Assembly (NCBI GenBank): GCA_023269935.1 | Contig: JAGDXC010000009.1 | Coordinates: 21,358-85,357, forward strand | Reading direction: 5' to 3' | Source: Thermocladium sp. | GTDB lineage: Archaea; Thermoproteota; Thermoprotei; Thermoproteales; Thermocladiaceae | DNA length: 64,000 bases | In this document: piece after piece, positions 36,032 through 45,121 of the stretch | How positions within the stretch are numbered: the stretch's first letter is position 1 | Layout of the letters: every line of letters begins with the position of its first letter | Notes under the pieces: model-generated | Databases searched by the model: none | Told to the model about the DNA's origin: nothing | Seen by the model: only the letters and a program-made list of their open reading frames with translations | Made by a program: the position numbers and the translations under genes

Positions 36032-36145
36032 TTATTTAGATATACATGAATTAAAGCATTCCTCCATGCATCTCTCAACCAAGTAAGGCTCATCATCACT
36101 GCATTTAGAGCTGCACGACGATAAGCAACAATCCATAGATGCCAT
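36032..36145 (-). CDS. Cysteine-rich microprotein with two CX3CX3C motifs
   Basis: A 37-residue frame with cysteines at 6, 7, 11, 15, 26, 30 and 34: C7-x3-C11-x3-C15, an acidic linker (SDDEPYLVE), and C26-x3-C30-x3-C34. The regular spacing puts cysteines on one face of two helices. A TTATTAAA box (36168-36175) is centred 26 nt before the ATG, the same distance as at confirmed genes nearby, and a stop codon precedes the ATG in frame. It may bind a metal or cluster or form a disulfide-linked helical hairpin; I know no family for it. A second ATG at 36136 is possible. Confidence 0.6.
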   Translation of the reverse strand: MASMDCCLSSCSSKCSDDEPYLVERCMEECFNSCISK

Positions 36146-36167
36146 TCGCCATTAGGCGCATGCAGCT

Positions 36168-36175
36168 TATTAAAT
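36168..36175 (-). promoter_or_regulatory. TATA box of the Cys-rich microprotein
   Basis: TTTAATAA on the minus strand, centred 26 nt upstream of ATG 36145, with no Shine-Dalgarno sequence in between. The spacing matches that of well-identified genes in the window and is independent support that the short frame is expressed. Confidence 0.45.
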
Positions 36176-36425
36176 CTTACTGAAGTAGTCAATTAATAAT
36201 ATAAAATCTGAACCTAGAATAGATCGATCTAACCTCCTCGCCTTTATGGTATTTCTTGATTTGATCGCTTGCTCTGTGTTTTCCTTGACCCTGCGAAGGG
36301 CCTAAATTGGAGACAATGGATTAAGCATACTCAACTTCACGACCCTAAAAAGGTCAGATACTATCCATATCTGATTATGCATAGTTATGAGGATATTATT
36401 GAAGTGATTCATGCCAATTAATAAA

Positions 36426-37415
36426 TTAATAGCTAGTTATATCGCCTTCATTGGTTGGCATTAAATGGGCATTCAAGCCATATTTGCGCCTAAGTGACTG
36501 AGCAAGCAATGCCGCATTTCCATATACAGTGTATATAGCCTTAGCACGCGACTCTAATGCGAACTTGACAAGAGATAAGTAATCGCTATGATTACTTAGT
36601 TGAATTGAATTACCATAACCCCAACCTGTTACTCCTATCACATTTATTGGCCTCTTCAACTTAAACACATTACGGAACCTTAATCGAAGATCGCTATGAA
36701 TACCTGTTATAGCCACTATCGGCTCATCATGATCGGCTTCCGGCACCATTATTGACCCCATGGGTTCCTTCAATAGTAACCTATTCAATTTATATACATT
36801 ATAATCAAGGAATGGCTTATATTTCCGAAGCAGAATCGCCAATTCCTGTCCCTTCCCCAAGGGGTGGCCACTAAATACCACATTATTACCAAGGCTAATC
36901 GATCGCTCAACCTCATTAAGCAGCAAGTCATATAATTCATTTCTAGGCTTGAATATATAGCTCTCGCTCCCATATGTTCCCTCCATTATCAAGATATCCA
37001 CATCCCTCATAGAATCAGCGCCCCTCTGGACAACACTATCCTCCATATTGAAGTCACCGGTGACTCCAATTGATAAATCATTAAATTCCAGCAAATACAT
37101 TGCACTACCAATAACGTGGCCCGCATTCATGGCTCTTATGCTCAGTTCATCTAGAACCAATAAATCGCCTATCTCAATCACAGTGGATCCATCTAGTTTT
37201 AATCCATACATCTCGCTCAATATATCATGCGTCTGCCTCGTCATAATCAGATTATTAGCTTTGGTTATAGATGGAGTAAAATGATCGGTATGACCGTGGG
37301 TTATCAATACATAATCATACTTAGATGGATCGAACTTCCTATACGGATCAACCAATATAGATAAACCATTATGCTCTATCGATATGCCGCCGCTGAACCT
37401 TATCTTTAAATTCAT
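36426..37415 (-). CDS. Metallo-beta-lactamase fold hydrolase, beta-CASP-like
   Basis: 329 residues: LVDPYR and the metal site THGHTDH (about 39-45), then GHVIGSAMY, TGDFNMED, EGTYG (about 146) and a final NHSDYLS motif (about 285) typical of beta-CASP nucleases. The family includes archaeal CPSF-like RNases and DNA ligase-associated exonucleases; the length of 329 suits the exonuclease-like subgroup. It likely acts on RNA or DNA ends. A TTATTTAAG box is 28 nt before the ATG. It reads away from tRNA-Ser and lies near FEN1. Confidence 0.78.
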   Translation of the reverse strand: MNLKIRFSGGISIEHNGLSILVDPYRKFDPSKYDYVLITHGHTDHFTPSITKANNLIMTRQTHDILSEMYGLKLDGSTVIEIGDLLVLDELSIRAMNAGHVIGSAMYLLEFNDLSIGVTGDFNMEDSVVQRGADSMRDVDILIMEGTYGSESYIFKPRNELYDLLLNEVERSISLGNNVVFSGHPLGKGQELAILLRKYKPFLDYNVYKLNRLLLKEPMGSIMVPEADHDEPIVAITGIHSDLRLRFRNVFKLKRPINVIGVTGWGYGNSIQLSNHSDYLSLVKFALESRAKAIYTVYGNAALLAQSLRRKYGLNAHLMPTNEGDITSY

Positions 37416-37466
37416 TAATTGACTTGAAGCAGCATCAATTATTTAAGCATAGTTCCTAATTTAAGC

Positions 37467-37568
37467 TGGCGCCGGGGCCGGGATTTGAACCCGGGCCCCC
37501 ATGCGGGGACGGGATGACTTGCTGCTGGGACTCAAGTCCCGCGCCTTGGGCCGCTCGGCCACCCCGGC
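37467..37568 (-). tRNA. tRNA-Ser (UGA) with intron
   Basis: Minus strand: GCCGGGG (37562-37568) pairs with CCCCGGC (37471-37477), then G73 (as in archaeal Ser) and an encoded CCA. The T-arm CCGGG-TTCAAAT-CCCGG and a class II variable arm CCCC-GCAT-GGGG are clear. The anticodon stem CGGGA/TCCCG forms only when 15 bases (37516-37530) after CTTGAG are removed, giving loop CT-TGA-GA. Reading the arm as Leu GAG would destroy the variable arm. A TTTTTAAGG box near 37594-37603 is about 28 nt upstream. Confidence 0.88.
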
Positions 37569-37839
37569 AACCATGAAGAAATGAGGGACACCCTTTTTAA
37601 GGTTTCTCAATACATGTACCAATTTCTCTATGATTCAAACCTTAATATCTGACATTGTCCACTCTAAGAACTAGATCTCCTTGAATCCCTAAAAATTCAA
37701 AAATGATCGGGACTATCGACACAAGGCAAGTTATGATATCTTCTCTGGCTAGAGGCCCCGCCAATCAAGGCAAGGTGACTATTTTTACTTTCTATGCTTA
37801 GTCAGATAAGGATAAATATAGATATGCATCTTAGGTCTA

Positions 37840-38883
37840 ATGGGCGTAACTGAGCTTGGTAAATTAATAGAAAAATCAAGGCAAGAGATAGAGCTAGTTA
37901 GATTAAATGGGCGTATAGTTTCCATTGATGCTTATAATGCCCTCTATCAATTCCTTGCATCGATAAGACAGCCCGATGGAACGCCATTAATGGATTCGTT
38001 GGGCAGAATCACGAGTCATCTTAATGGTTTGCTTTATAGAACTATTAATTTGCTTGAGAATGGAATTAAGCCGGTATATGTCTTTGATGGGAAGCCTCCT
38101 CAACTAAAGGCAACCGAGATAGAAAGACGGAGGCAACGCAAGATTGAGGAAGCTCAAGCTGCAGAGGCAGCTCTTAGGCTAGGCGACGTTAAGGAAGCGA
38201 AGAAGCACGTACAACGATCGATATTTCTTCGTGATGAGATGGTTAATGATGCTAAGGAATTGCTGAGGGCAATGGGAGTACCGTGGGTACAAGCACCCGG
38301 CGAGGGAGAAGCGGAGGCGGCCTTTATGTCTGCTAGGGGGATTTCATGGGCCACAGGCAGTCAAGATTATGACTCACTCCTATTCGGTTCGCCTCGATTA
38401 ATTAGGAACTTGACAATTACAGGTAGAAGGAAGCTTCCGAATAAGAATGAGTACGTAGAGATAAAGCCCGAATTAATAGAATTGAATAATGTATTATCGG
38501 AACTAGGATTAAGGGATAGAACCCAACTAATAGATCTAGCAATACTCATAGGTACTGACTATAATCCAGATGGCATTCCCGGAGTGGGACCTCAACGGGC
38601 ATTAAAAATGATAAAGGAATATGGCTCAATAGAGAAAATCGTAAAAGTAATAGGAAGCGATAAGTTCCCAATGGATCCATTAAGCATACGCGATTACTTT
38701 CTTAAGCCTGACGTAGTAGAGGTTAAAACTGTATCATTCGGTAAACCCAATGAGAACGAAATAATCAATATACTAGTGAGGAATCATGACTTTAACCCAG
38801 ATAGAGTTAAGGGAGCTATAGATAGGTTAAGAAAAGCAATGAGCAAGGTTGGTGGATCATCAACTCTGGACTCATTCATGTAA
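37840..38883 (+). CDS. fen: Flap endonuclease 1
   Basis: 347 residues with the N (about 20-105) and I (about 125-255) domains of FEN1. Catalytic acids are seen in VFDGKPP, GEGEAEAAFM and GSQDYDSLLF, and DYNPDGIPGVG begins the helix-hairpin-helix that grips the flap. It removes 5' flaps in Okazaki fragment maturation and repair. The C-terminal PCNA-binding end is STLDSFM, close to QxxLDxFF but lacking the glutamine and last phenylalanine. An ATAAATATA box is 24 nt before the ATG. A nuclease gene follows after 10 bases. Confidence 0.92.
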   Translation: MGVTELGKLIEKSRQEIELVRLNGRIVSIDAYNALYQFLASIRQPDGTPLMDSLGRITSHLNGLLYRTINLLENGIKPVYVFDGKPPQLKATEIERRRQRKIEEAQAAEAALRLGDVKEAKKHVQRSIFLRDEMVNDAKELLRAMGVPWVQAPGEGEAEAAFMSARGISWATGSQDYDSLLFGSPRLIRNLTITGRRKLPNKNEYVEIKPELIELNNVLSELGLRDRTQLIDLAILIGTDYNPDGIPGVGPQRALKMIKEYGSIEKIVKVIGSDKFPMDPLSIRDYFLKPDVVEVKTVSFGKPNENEIINILVRNHDFNPDRVKGAIDRLRKAMSKVGGSSTLDSFM

Positions 38884-38893
38884 GGAGACCAAT

Positions 38894-39544
38894 ATGAAGA
38901 CATTTCCAGCATGGATGCTTGTAAAGAATATGTTCGAGCATGAATTAAGCGGAAGTCCACTTGATATATTATTTGGATCTATATTTGATAAGGCCACGGT
39001 AAAAATGAATTACTACTACAAGCGAGGGGTCAATGATTTCCTTGAAGCGGCCTTGAAGTATATATCGTCCACATTAGATGATGAGGCCGCAATGCTAGGG
39101 ATTCAATTGATGCAGAATCAAAGAAATAATATATTATCTAGAGGGAGGGCAATGCTAGATGCATTTAAATCCACGCCAGCCTTTGGATTATTAAGACCAA
39201 AAACTAGGCTTATAGTCATTGATGACTTGGTTGGGATATATGTTCAACCTGACTTCTATGATGGGGAAAATATATATGAAGTGAAAACCTTTGATCCACG
39301 AGGAGTAAATTACGTTAAGTACCAAGTAAGGCTCTTCCAACTAGGATACCCGGGAAGTAAAGCTATCTTGGTAGGATTTGATAAGGCCACAAATAAACCA
39401 ATCATTTTAACCATTGACCCGATTAATGAAATGGATAAGAATGAAATACTGAGGCACGCATTGTCTTATGGATTAATAAATGGAATTGACGAGGAACCAA
39501 GAAATCACATCATTGTTAAATATAGCACTAAGGGCTCTACTTAG
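38894..39544 (+). CDS. PD-(D/E)XK nuclease-like protein
   Basis: 216 residues from ATG 38894, 10 bases after fen and so probably in its operon. The centre carries PD at 119-120, then E129-V-K131, the metal-binding core of PD-(D/E)XK nucleases, followed by a helix with QVRLFQLGY, similar to the QxxxY helix of RecB/Cas4-type nucleases. No cluster-binding cysteines are present, so it is not Cas4. The N-terminal 100 residues are helical and unfamiliar. A role in DNA repair or replication with FEN1 is inferred from the position only. Confidence 0.6.
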   Translation: MKTFPAWMLVKNMFEHELSGSPLDILFGSIFDKATVKMNYYYKRGVNDFLEAALKYISSTLDDEAAMLGIQLMQNQRNNILSRGRAMLDAFKSTPAFGLLRPKTRLIVIDDLVGIYVQPDFYDGENIYEVKTFDPRGVNYVKYQVRLFQLGYPGSKAILVGFDKATNKPIILTIDPINEMDKNEILRHALSYGLINGIDEEPRNHIIVKYSTKGST

Positions 39545-39716
39545 GGGACCATAAGCATAGCCCTTTAAAGCGGTAATTATTCAGTCCATAATGTCCTCCT
39601 TGGAGCATCTCCCTCCTTCTTTGGGAACAGGAACATATACACGGCAGATAAGCCAGACCCTCGAAAATCCCAATAGGACGGAGGTTAATTCCTTTGGAGC
39701 AAAGTAATCTCTCCTA

Positions 39717-40793
39717 TTAATGGCACTGCACTCCCCGCTGAGTGAGCCAATTAATTATGGTTGGGCCAAGTATTATGGGTAAATTCGATAGATCATTAAT
39801 GCGCTTGGAGCCTGTTAAGAACATCGCTATCCTGAATTCCTTTATTACCCTCTCAGCAAACTGCATTAATTGATCCCTACCATTAAGCGCATTTACCAGC
39901 ATGGGCCTCGACATTGTGAAGGCGGAGGCGCCTAATGCAAGCGCCTTGGCTCCATCTAAACCTGAACGAATGCCACCAGATGCCAGTATTATTCCATCAA
40001 AGACCGACTTAACTTCACAGATTGAAATGGACGTTGGTATACCCCATCCATTAAACACCGAGGAAAGCTCGCTTATATCACTTCTATGCCACCTCTCTGC
40101 CTCTATTTTAATGAAGGAAGTACCGCCTATTCCACCTACATCAATGGCCGATATCATTGAATCTTTCAGCTTAGCCGCAACTTCCTTTGATATCCCATTG
40201 CCTACCTCCTTAACAATAACTGGCTTATTTATGGACTTGGCGATATATCTTATCTTATCGATAACTCCCTTGAACCATGGTTCACCCTCTGGTTGGAATA
40301 CTTCCTGGGCTGGATTAAGGTGTATAGCTATCGCTGATGCGTCGATCATATCTATCGCTGCATTGACCCAATCAATTGCTTTGTTTTCATCCAGCTTAGA
40401 TATTTGGGGAGCCCCTATATTAGCTATCTTAAGTGCAGATGGAGCTTTATCCCTTATTATGCTGAATGTCCACCTGGTCTCGGGCTTCTCTATTGCTATC
40501 CTCTGTGAACCAACATACATGCCTATCCCTAATCGTTCGGCGGCTTCTGCAAATATCTCGTTTATCTTTCCAGAAAGTGATGTTCCACCCGTTATTGCCC
40601 CTATTATAAATGGGGCAGATAATGTTTTCCCAAACAATTGGGTTGACGTATCTACTTCGTCATAATCGAAGTCAGGCAATGCATTATGGATTAGCTGAAC
40701 CTCATCGAATAGGGTTGACCCCTCCTCTATATCTTTTTGGGCGGCTATCTTTATGTGCTCTATCTTTCTATCTTCAATGCTTATATCAATCAC
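39717..40793 (-). CDS. fni: Isopentenyl-diphosphate delta-isomerase, type 2
   Basis: 358 residues from GTG 40793. The enzyme converts isopentenyl to dimethylallyl diphosphate with reduced FMN, needed for archaeal lipids. Motifs: RKIEHIKIAA at the start, APFIIGAITGGT, VKEVGNGIS, the FMN site GGIGGTSFIKIEAERW, and ASGGIRSGLDGAKALALGA. A longer frame reaches 40865, but the GTG gives the usual N-terminus and overlaps the end of the MEMO gene by 8 bases. The MEMO-IDI arrangement agrees with the known linkage of MEMO genes to the mevalonate pathway in archaea. Confidence 0.9.
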   Translation of the reverse strand: MIDISIEDRKIEHIKIAAQKDIEEGSTLFDEVQLIHNALPDFDYDEVDTSTQLFGKTLSAPFIIGAITGGTSLSGKINEIFAEAAERLGIGMYVGSQRIAIEKPETRWTFSIIRDKAPSALKIANIGAPQISKLDENKAIDWVNAAIDMIDASAIAIHLNPAQEVFQPEGEPWFKGVIDKIRYIAKSINKPVIVKEVGNGISKEVAAKLKDSMISAIDVGGIGGTSFIKIEAERWHRSDISELSSVFNGWGIPTSISICEVKSVFDGIILASGGIRSGLDGAKALALGASAFTMSRPMLVNALNGRDQLMQFAERVIKEFRIAMFLTGSKRINDLSNLPIILGPTIINWLTQRGVQCH

Positions 40794-41637
40794 CCCTATA
40801 AAACGCAACGCTGGCGTAACCCACGGTCTCAACCCTATTAGTACTAGTGTCCCCTGATGTTGCATGTTTTAATAATTCAACATGCCGAACGCCCTGCAAT
40901 CTTGAGTACTCCATTGCTGTTAGTATAGCTCCAAAGCCGCATACCGATACATTTAGTCTCTCCATGATGTCGAGAAAGCCCTCCGGTTCTAGTTTAAGAA
41001 TTTGTTGGATTACCCACATATCCTTTTCCGTGGTAATATCGTGAGGTTCATAATGATTCAAGTCACTTGATGCAACAAAAAAGATATCGCTAAACCTATC
41101 CCCAATTACGTGTTTTAATGCTAATGCCATGCGTCTAGCAACATCTATGGTCTGTTCCCAAACCACTATTGGAACTATCTTGGAGCGCGGGAATAAGTAC
41201 TTTATAAAAGGCACCTGAACCTCGACCGAGTGCTCCTTCTCAAATGCATAAGTATCAACCTCTAAATCATTAAATGCATTTATTAATGACTTGGCAACTT
41301 CACTATCGATCTCAACATCGCCAAGTGGAGTTTCCCATATTCCATCATCCATTATGGCCACCGGCGCGCCCACCCCATAATGATTAGGACCCATTATTAT
41401 AAATGTAGATGGATCATAATGAGCCTTGATCTCAACATAGGAATGAGCGGCAATTGGACCAGAATATACATAGCCAGCATGAGGAACTATCACAGAGACG
41501 AGGCCGCCGATTCTCGCTCGTTGGATTGTTCCAGGGCCGAGGGGATGGTTAATTGACCACTCTATTCTCCTTCTAAGCGATTCCGCATCATCCTCATAAA
41601 AAGCGCCGGCTACGGCCGGCTTTCGTCTGATGACCAT
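40786..41637 (-). CDS. MEMO1 family protein
   Basis: 283 residues of the AmmeMemoRadiSam/MEMO family: RKPAVAGAFYEDD at the N-terminus, VPHAGYVYSGPIAAH (histidine of the putative metal site), MGPNHYG, SSDLNHYEP and VCGFGAI. Structures of the family resemble extradiol dioxygenases, with a His/Asp/Cys pocket; the archaeal function is not established, though the gene is often near mevalonate enzymes. It is co-transcribed with fni (8-base overlap). Confidence 0.88.
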   Translation of the reverse strand: MVIRRKPAVAGAFYEDDAESLRRRIEWSINHPLGPGTIQRARIGGLVSVIVPHAGYVYSGPIAAHSYVEIKAHYDPSTFIIMGPNHYGVGAPVAIMDDGIWETPLGDVEIDSEVAKSLINAFNDLEVDTYAFEKEHSVEVQVPFIKYLFPRSKIVPIVVWEQTIDVARRMALALKHVIGDRFSDIFFVASSDLNHYEPHDITTEKDMWVIQQILKLEPEGFLDIMERLNVSVCGFGAILTAMEYSRLQGVRHVELLKHATSGDTSTNRVETVGYASVAFYRGD

Positions 41638-41730
41638 TTAGTTAAAGGCAAAGCCAATCTCCTTAATATATCTATCCGCCTCCAGCCTTGATTTAAGAAT
41701 GATGTCCAAAACTGCTTAATCCTTTGCGAT

Positions 41731-41949
41731 TTATGAAACAGCAACTGTCTTTCTTGAAACAATGTCAGGATGCTGTTTAATGCGCTGCAGCTGATCACTG
41801 GCATTATTAAATTTGAGGCTACTAATTATTGCTGCAGTAAGCGAACCAATTAGTATTGTAGTAATCCAAAGAGGAGAATCAAACGCTATCGACAATGCCA
41901 CCAATATCCAGATCCCCATTATTGCAAGCATTACCATAATCCGTTTCAT
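41731..41949 (-). CDS. Small membrane protein, 72 aa
   Basis: Two hydrophobic helices in the N-terminal two thirds (MKRIMVMLAIMGIWILVALS and a second one around ITTILIGSLTAAIIS), then a polar tail. I use the ATG at 41949 because an ATTTAAAT box (41970-41977) lies 24 nt before it; a longer frame reaches 42006. No family recognised; it lies between MEMO and the amino acid permease with no overlap to either. Confidence 0.5.
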   Translation of the reverse strand: MKRIMVMLAIMGIWILVALSIAFDSPLWITTILIGSLTAAIISSLKFNNASDQLQRIKQHPDIVSRKTVAVS

Positions 41950-42145
41950 GGTGATTGTGTATTGATCGTATTTAAATCCGAATCGGTTAAAAATCAAAGA
42001 ATTCAATATCCTCTATTAAAAGTTTCAGCAATCTATTTAATAAACCCAAAGACAACAGGACAACTGGCGAAATACGACTAATGTTAAATAGTTTTTGTAC
42101 TATCACAGTAAAACCTAAAAATTAACCCACTCCGGGGAAATAATT

Positions 42146-43939
42146 GTGTCAAATGAAAATACAATCAAGCTGAGGAAAGCGCTGAGCTTCCAGGATCTAA
42201 CGTTCCTCTCAGTGACTGGAATGGTTGGAAGCGGGTGGCTCTTCGCATCTCTAGGCGCTGCCACATATGCTGGTCCAGCGGCTATAATCTCATGGATTAT
42301 TGGCGGCATATTCTTCATTATAATGGGGTTCGCATTTGCCGAACTTGGAGGATTGCTACCATTCACTGGTTCATTAGTGCGCATAAATCATTTCACGCAC
42401 GGCTCCTTATCCAATTACTACCTAGGATGGGCATATCTAATAGGTGTGGCAACTACTGTACCCCTTGAGGCAGAGGCCGTGATTTCCTATACCAATAGAT
42501 ACTTGCCGATATTCAGCACCCCAGCCGGCGTATTAAATCCCCTAGGTATAATAGCTGCTGCAGCCTTAATCCTTGTATTCCTACTTATTCAATTAATTGG
42601 GGTTAATGTGGCTGGAAAAACCAACACAATAATAACTTGGTGGAAGTTCATAGTACCGACCATAACCGCCATATTATTAATATCTCTCGCATTTCACATG
42701 GATAATTTCTCGCATTATGGTGGATTTTTCCCCTTGGGATACGAAGCCATATTCAGCGCCCTAGTTCCAAGCGGCATAGTCTTTGCATATGAGGGATTCC
42801 GGCAAGCACTTGAATATGCGGGGGAAGCACGGAATCCGCATCGTGATGTTCCAAGAGCCATAATAATATCCATTGTATTAGTGATACTATTATATGTTCT
42901 TCTTCAGGTGAGCTTTATTGGAGCAATTAATTGGTCAGCCATAAAGCTAGTGAATAGTGAAGGGCAAGTTACGGGACCCATAACGCCGGGAGATTGGGGC
43001 AACCTTATCAATTCAAATTGGGCGGGTTCGCCATTCTATAGTTCTCTACTATATAGCGGCGTCGCATTTTTGGCTTCCTTTGCTATAATACTGCTGATAG
43101 ACGCATGGATATCGCCCGCTGCAACAATGGGAGTATACTTGGGCACAACGGCTAGAAGCTTCTATGGCCTGTCTAAGCAAGGATACTACCCCACCCTCTT
43201 TGGTTCATTGCATCCGAGATTCCAAACCCCATGGTTCTCATTGATATTTACATTTTTCTTATCGGTCATATTCCTGCTGCCATTTCCAAGCTGGTACTCG
43301 TTGGTATCACTATCCGCTTCAGCTACTGTAGTTAATTACCTAGCAAGTGGACCTGCATTAATAGTATTGAGAAGAACCGCAAAGGAACTCAAGAGGCCCT
43401 ATGAGTCTCCTGTTCCATGGCTTGTTGCATCATTAAGCTTTATTTTCTCATCAATGTTAATATATTGGACCGGATGGCCGGGCGTGGGCTGGGTATTTCT
43501 AGTGACCGCGTTTGGATTACCTCTGTTTCTGTTGGGTTATGGACGTAAATTGAATCTAAGCAAGCTAGAGGTAATTATATTCACTATTATATTTTGGAGT
43601 TTATTGGGAGTGGATGCCTTCTTCGGGTTATATGAATCGCTTTGGTCATTCATATTAACATGGGGATTATTCAGCGCATTATTAATAATAGGCACAGTAT
43701 ACCTATATTTAAAGAGCCATAGCATTGAAGTGAAGGCTTCTTCATGGTTTATTGCGTATATGATTCTCACAGGGATAATGGCTTACGCTGGATCTGGAGG
43801 AATGGATCTAATACAATATCCAGTGGATTATGTAGTAATGGTAATTATCTCCATAATAATTTTCATTATTGCAATTAAACAAGGATTTGAGACCGAGGAA
43901 ATAAGGCAAATAAAGGAGCATGGATTACCCGTAGAATAA
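42146..43939 (+). CDS. Amino acid permease (APC superfamily)
   Basis: 597 residues with about 14 hydrophobic segments. The first helix has the unwound GMVGSGWLF substrate motif of APC transporters, followed by GPAAIISWIIGGIFF and AFAELGG. A cluster of charged residues around EYAGEARNPHRDVPRAI (about 228-245) is the conserved loop before helix 7. Two extra C-terminal helices beyond the usual 12 are seen. Likely a cation-coupled uptake system for amino acids or related compounds. Starts at GTG with an AT-rich box about 27 nt upstream. Single gene. Confidence 0.85.
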   Translation: MSNENTIKLRKALSFQDLTFLSVTGMVGSGWLFASLGAATYAGPAAIISWIIGGIFFIIMGFAFAELGGLLPFTGSLVRINHFTHGSLSNYYLGWAYLIGVATTVPLEAEAVISYTNRYLPIFSTPAGVLNPLGIIAAAALILVFLLIQLIGVNVAGKTNTIITWWKFIVPTITAILLISLAFHMDNFSHYGGFFPLGYEAIFSALVPSGIVFAYEGFRQALEYAGEARNPHRDVPRAIIISIVLVILLYVLLQVSFIGAINWSAIKLVNSEGQVTGPITPGDWGNLINSNWAGSPFYSSLLYSGVAFLASFAIILLIDAWISPAATMGVYLGTTARSFYGLSKQGYYPTLFGSLHPRFQTPWFSLIFTFFLSVIFLLPFPSWYSLVSLSASATVVNYLASGPALIVLRRTAKELKRPYESPVPWLVASLSFIFSSMLIYWTGWPGVGWVFLVTAFGLPLFLLGYGRKLNLSKLEVIIFTIIFWSLLGVDAFFGLYESLWSFILTWGLFSALLIIGTVYLYLKSHSIEVKASSWFIAYMILTGIMAYAGSGGMDLIQYPVDYVVMVIISIIIFIIAIKQGFETEEIRQIKEHGLPVE

Positions 43940-43984
43940 AATAAATAAAACCGATCCACACTTCAAAAGCAAAAGGATTTCTTC

Positions 43985-45121
43985 CTATTTCTCCATGAAT
44001 TTATAAATAGTATTCAATATTATCTCGTTTGCTCCCTCATATATTTCGGTAACCTTGGCATCTCTATAAAGCATTTCAAGCACCGTATCCGTGGAGAGAC
44101 CCATGCCGCCCATCATTTGTATAGCTATCCTAGTGGAATCAACCCCAAGCCTAGAACCAAGTAGCTTGGCCGCATGCGCATAAAGCAGAAAATCCGAGGA
44201 ACCCTTGTCCTTCATATATGCCGCTGTATATACAAGTGACCTAGTGGATTCTATCTGAGCATACATGTTAGCCGCGTAATGCTGAAGTGACTGGAAATCA
44301 GCCAATAACTTCCCAAATGCGTTTCTCTGTTTTATATAGTTAAGGGCTTCCCTAAAAGCCCTCTCCGCTATTCCTAGACCAATGGAACCAACACATGTTC
44401 TTCCCAGGTTTAAGCTATTTATTGCTACATAGAAACCCTTATTGACCTCGCCTACCACAGATTCATCGCCTAACCTACAATCAACGAATTTAACCTCCGC
44501 AGTGCCTGTACCTCGTAATCCGATCACATGAATAGGATTAGTCTCTACACAATTGTTTCTATCCACCATGAACGCAGTTATCGAGCGGTGTCTCTCCTCT
44601 CGTGGACCCGTTCGAGCAAACACTAGATAAGCATCAGCATTCATACCTGATGTTATCCACATCTTATGCCCATTAAGGATCCACTCGCCCCCTTCCCTCT
44701 TAGCGGTGCTTTCCAGAGCCGCTGCATCGCTGCCACAACAAGGCTCACTCAATGCATATGATATTATTAAGTCGCCGCTAATGGCCCTAGGCAAGTATTT
44801 CTCTTTAATGGCAGTACTTCCATATGTAGCTAATGTATCTACTATTAAGGAGCCCTGTATCTCCAGTATAGTTGCTATGCCTGGACTGTGCTTGGCCACC
44901 TCCTCGACAGTCAATATCTCAGATCTGAAATCAAGGCCGGGACCACCATAATCAGTAGGCCCCATGGGGGCCAATAAGCCCAATTTGCCCATGCTTCTAA
45001 GCGTCTCACGCGGATACTCATAATTCTCCATGTTTTTTATAATGGGATCTATTTCACGTTCAGCAAACTCTGCTGCGCTCTTTTTAACCAGTTCGTGAGT
45101 TTCATCCAGCAATGGATGCAT
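43985..45121 (-). CDS. Acyl-CoA dehydrogenase
   Basis: 378 residues with the ACAD layout: the FAD signature YALSEPCCGSDAAAL (about 125-140), WITSG, FGKLLADFQ and the C-terminal QMMGGMGLSTD. The catalytic glutamate lies in VTEIYEGANEI near the end. It oxidises acyl-CoA to enoyl-CoA; the enoyl-CoA hydratase at 56494 is a possible later step but is not linked. I use ATG 45121, since a TTTTTTAA box is centred 27 nt before it; a frame from 45133 is less likely. Confidence 0.88.
   Translation of the reverse strand: MHPLLDETHELVKKSAAEFAEREIDPIIKNMENYEYPRETLRSMGKLGLLAPMGPTDYGGPGLDFRSEILTVEEVAKHSPGIATILEIQGSLIVDTLATYGSTAIKEKYLPRAISGDLIISYALSEPCCGSDAAALESTAKREGGEWILNGHKMWITSGMNADAYLVFARTGPREERHRSITAFMVDRNNCVETNPIHVIGLRGTGTAEVKFVDCRLGDESVVGEVNKGFYVAINSLNLGRTCVGSIGLGIAERAFREALNYIKQRNAFGKLLADFQSLQHYAANMYAQIESTRSLVYTAAYMKDKGSSDFLLYAHAAKLLGSRLGVDSTRIAIQMMGGMGLSTDTVLEMLYRDAKVTEIYEGANEIILNTIYKFMEK

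Noticed and set aside
38894..39544. Cas4 nuclease or part of a CRISPR locus
   Set aside because: No iron-sulfur cysteines, no other cas genes and no repeat array in the window.
39901..40665. 254-codon plus-strand frame opposite the IPP isomerase gene
   Set aside because: Long only because the sense gene avoids stops in the antisense frame. The sense frame has all IDI-2 motifs; the antisense product is low-complexity and hydrophobic.
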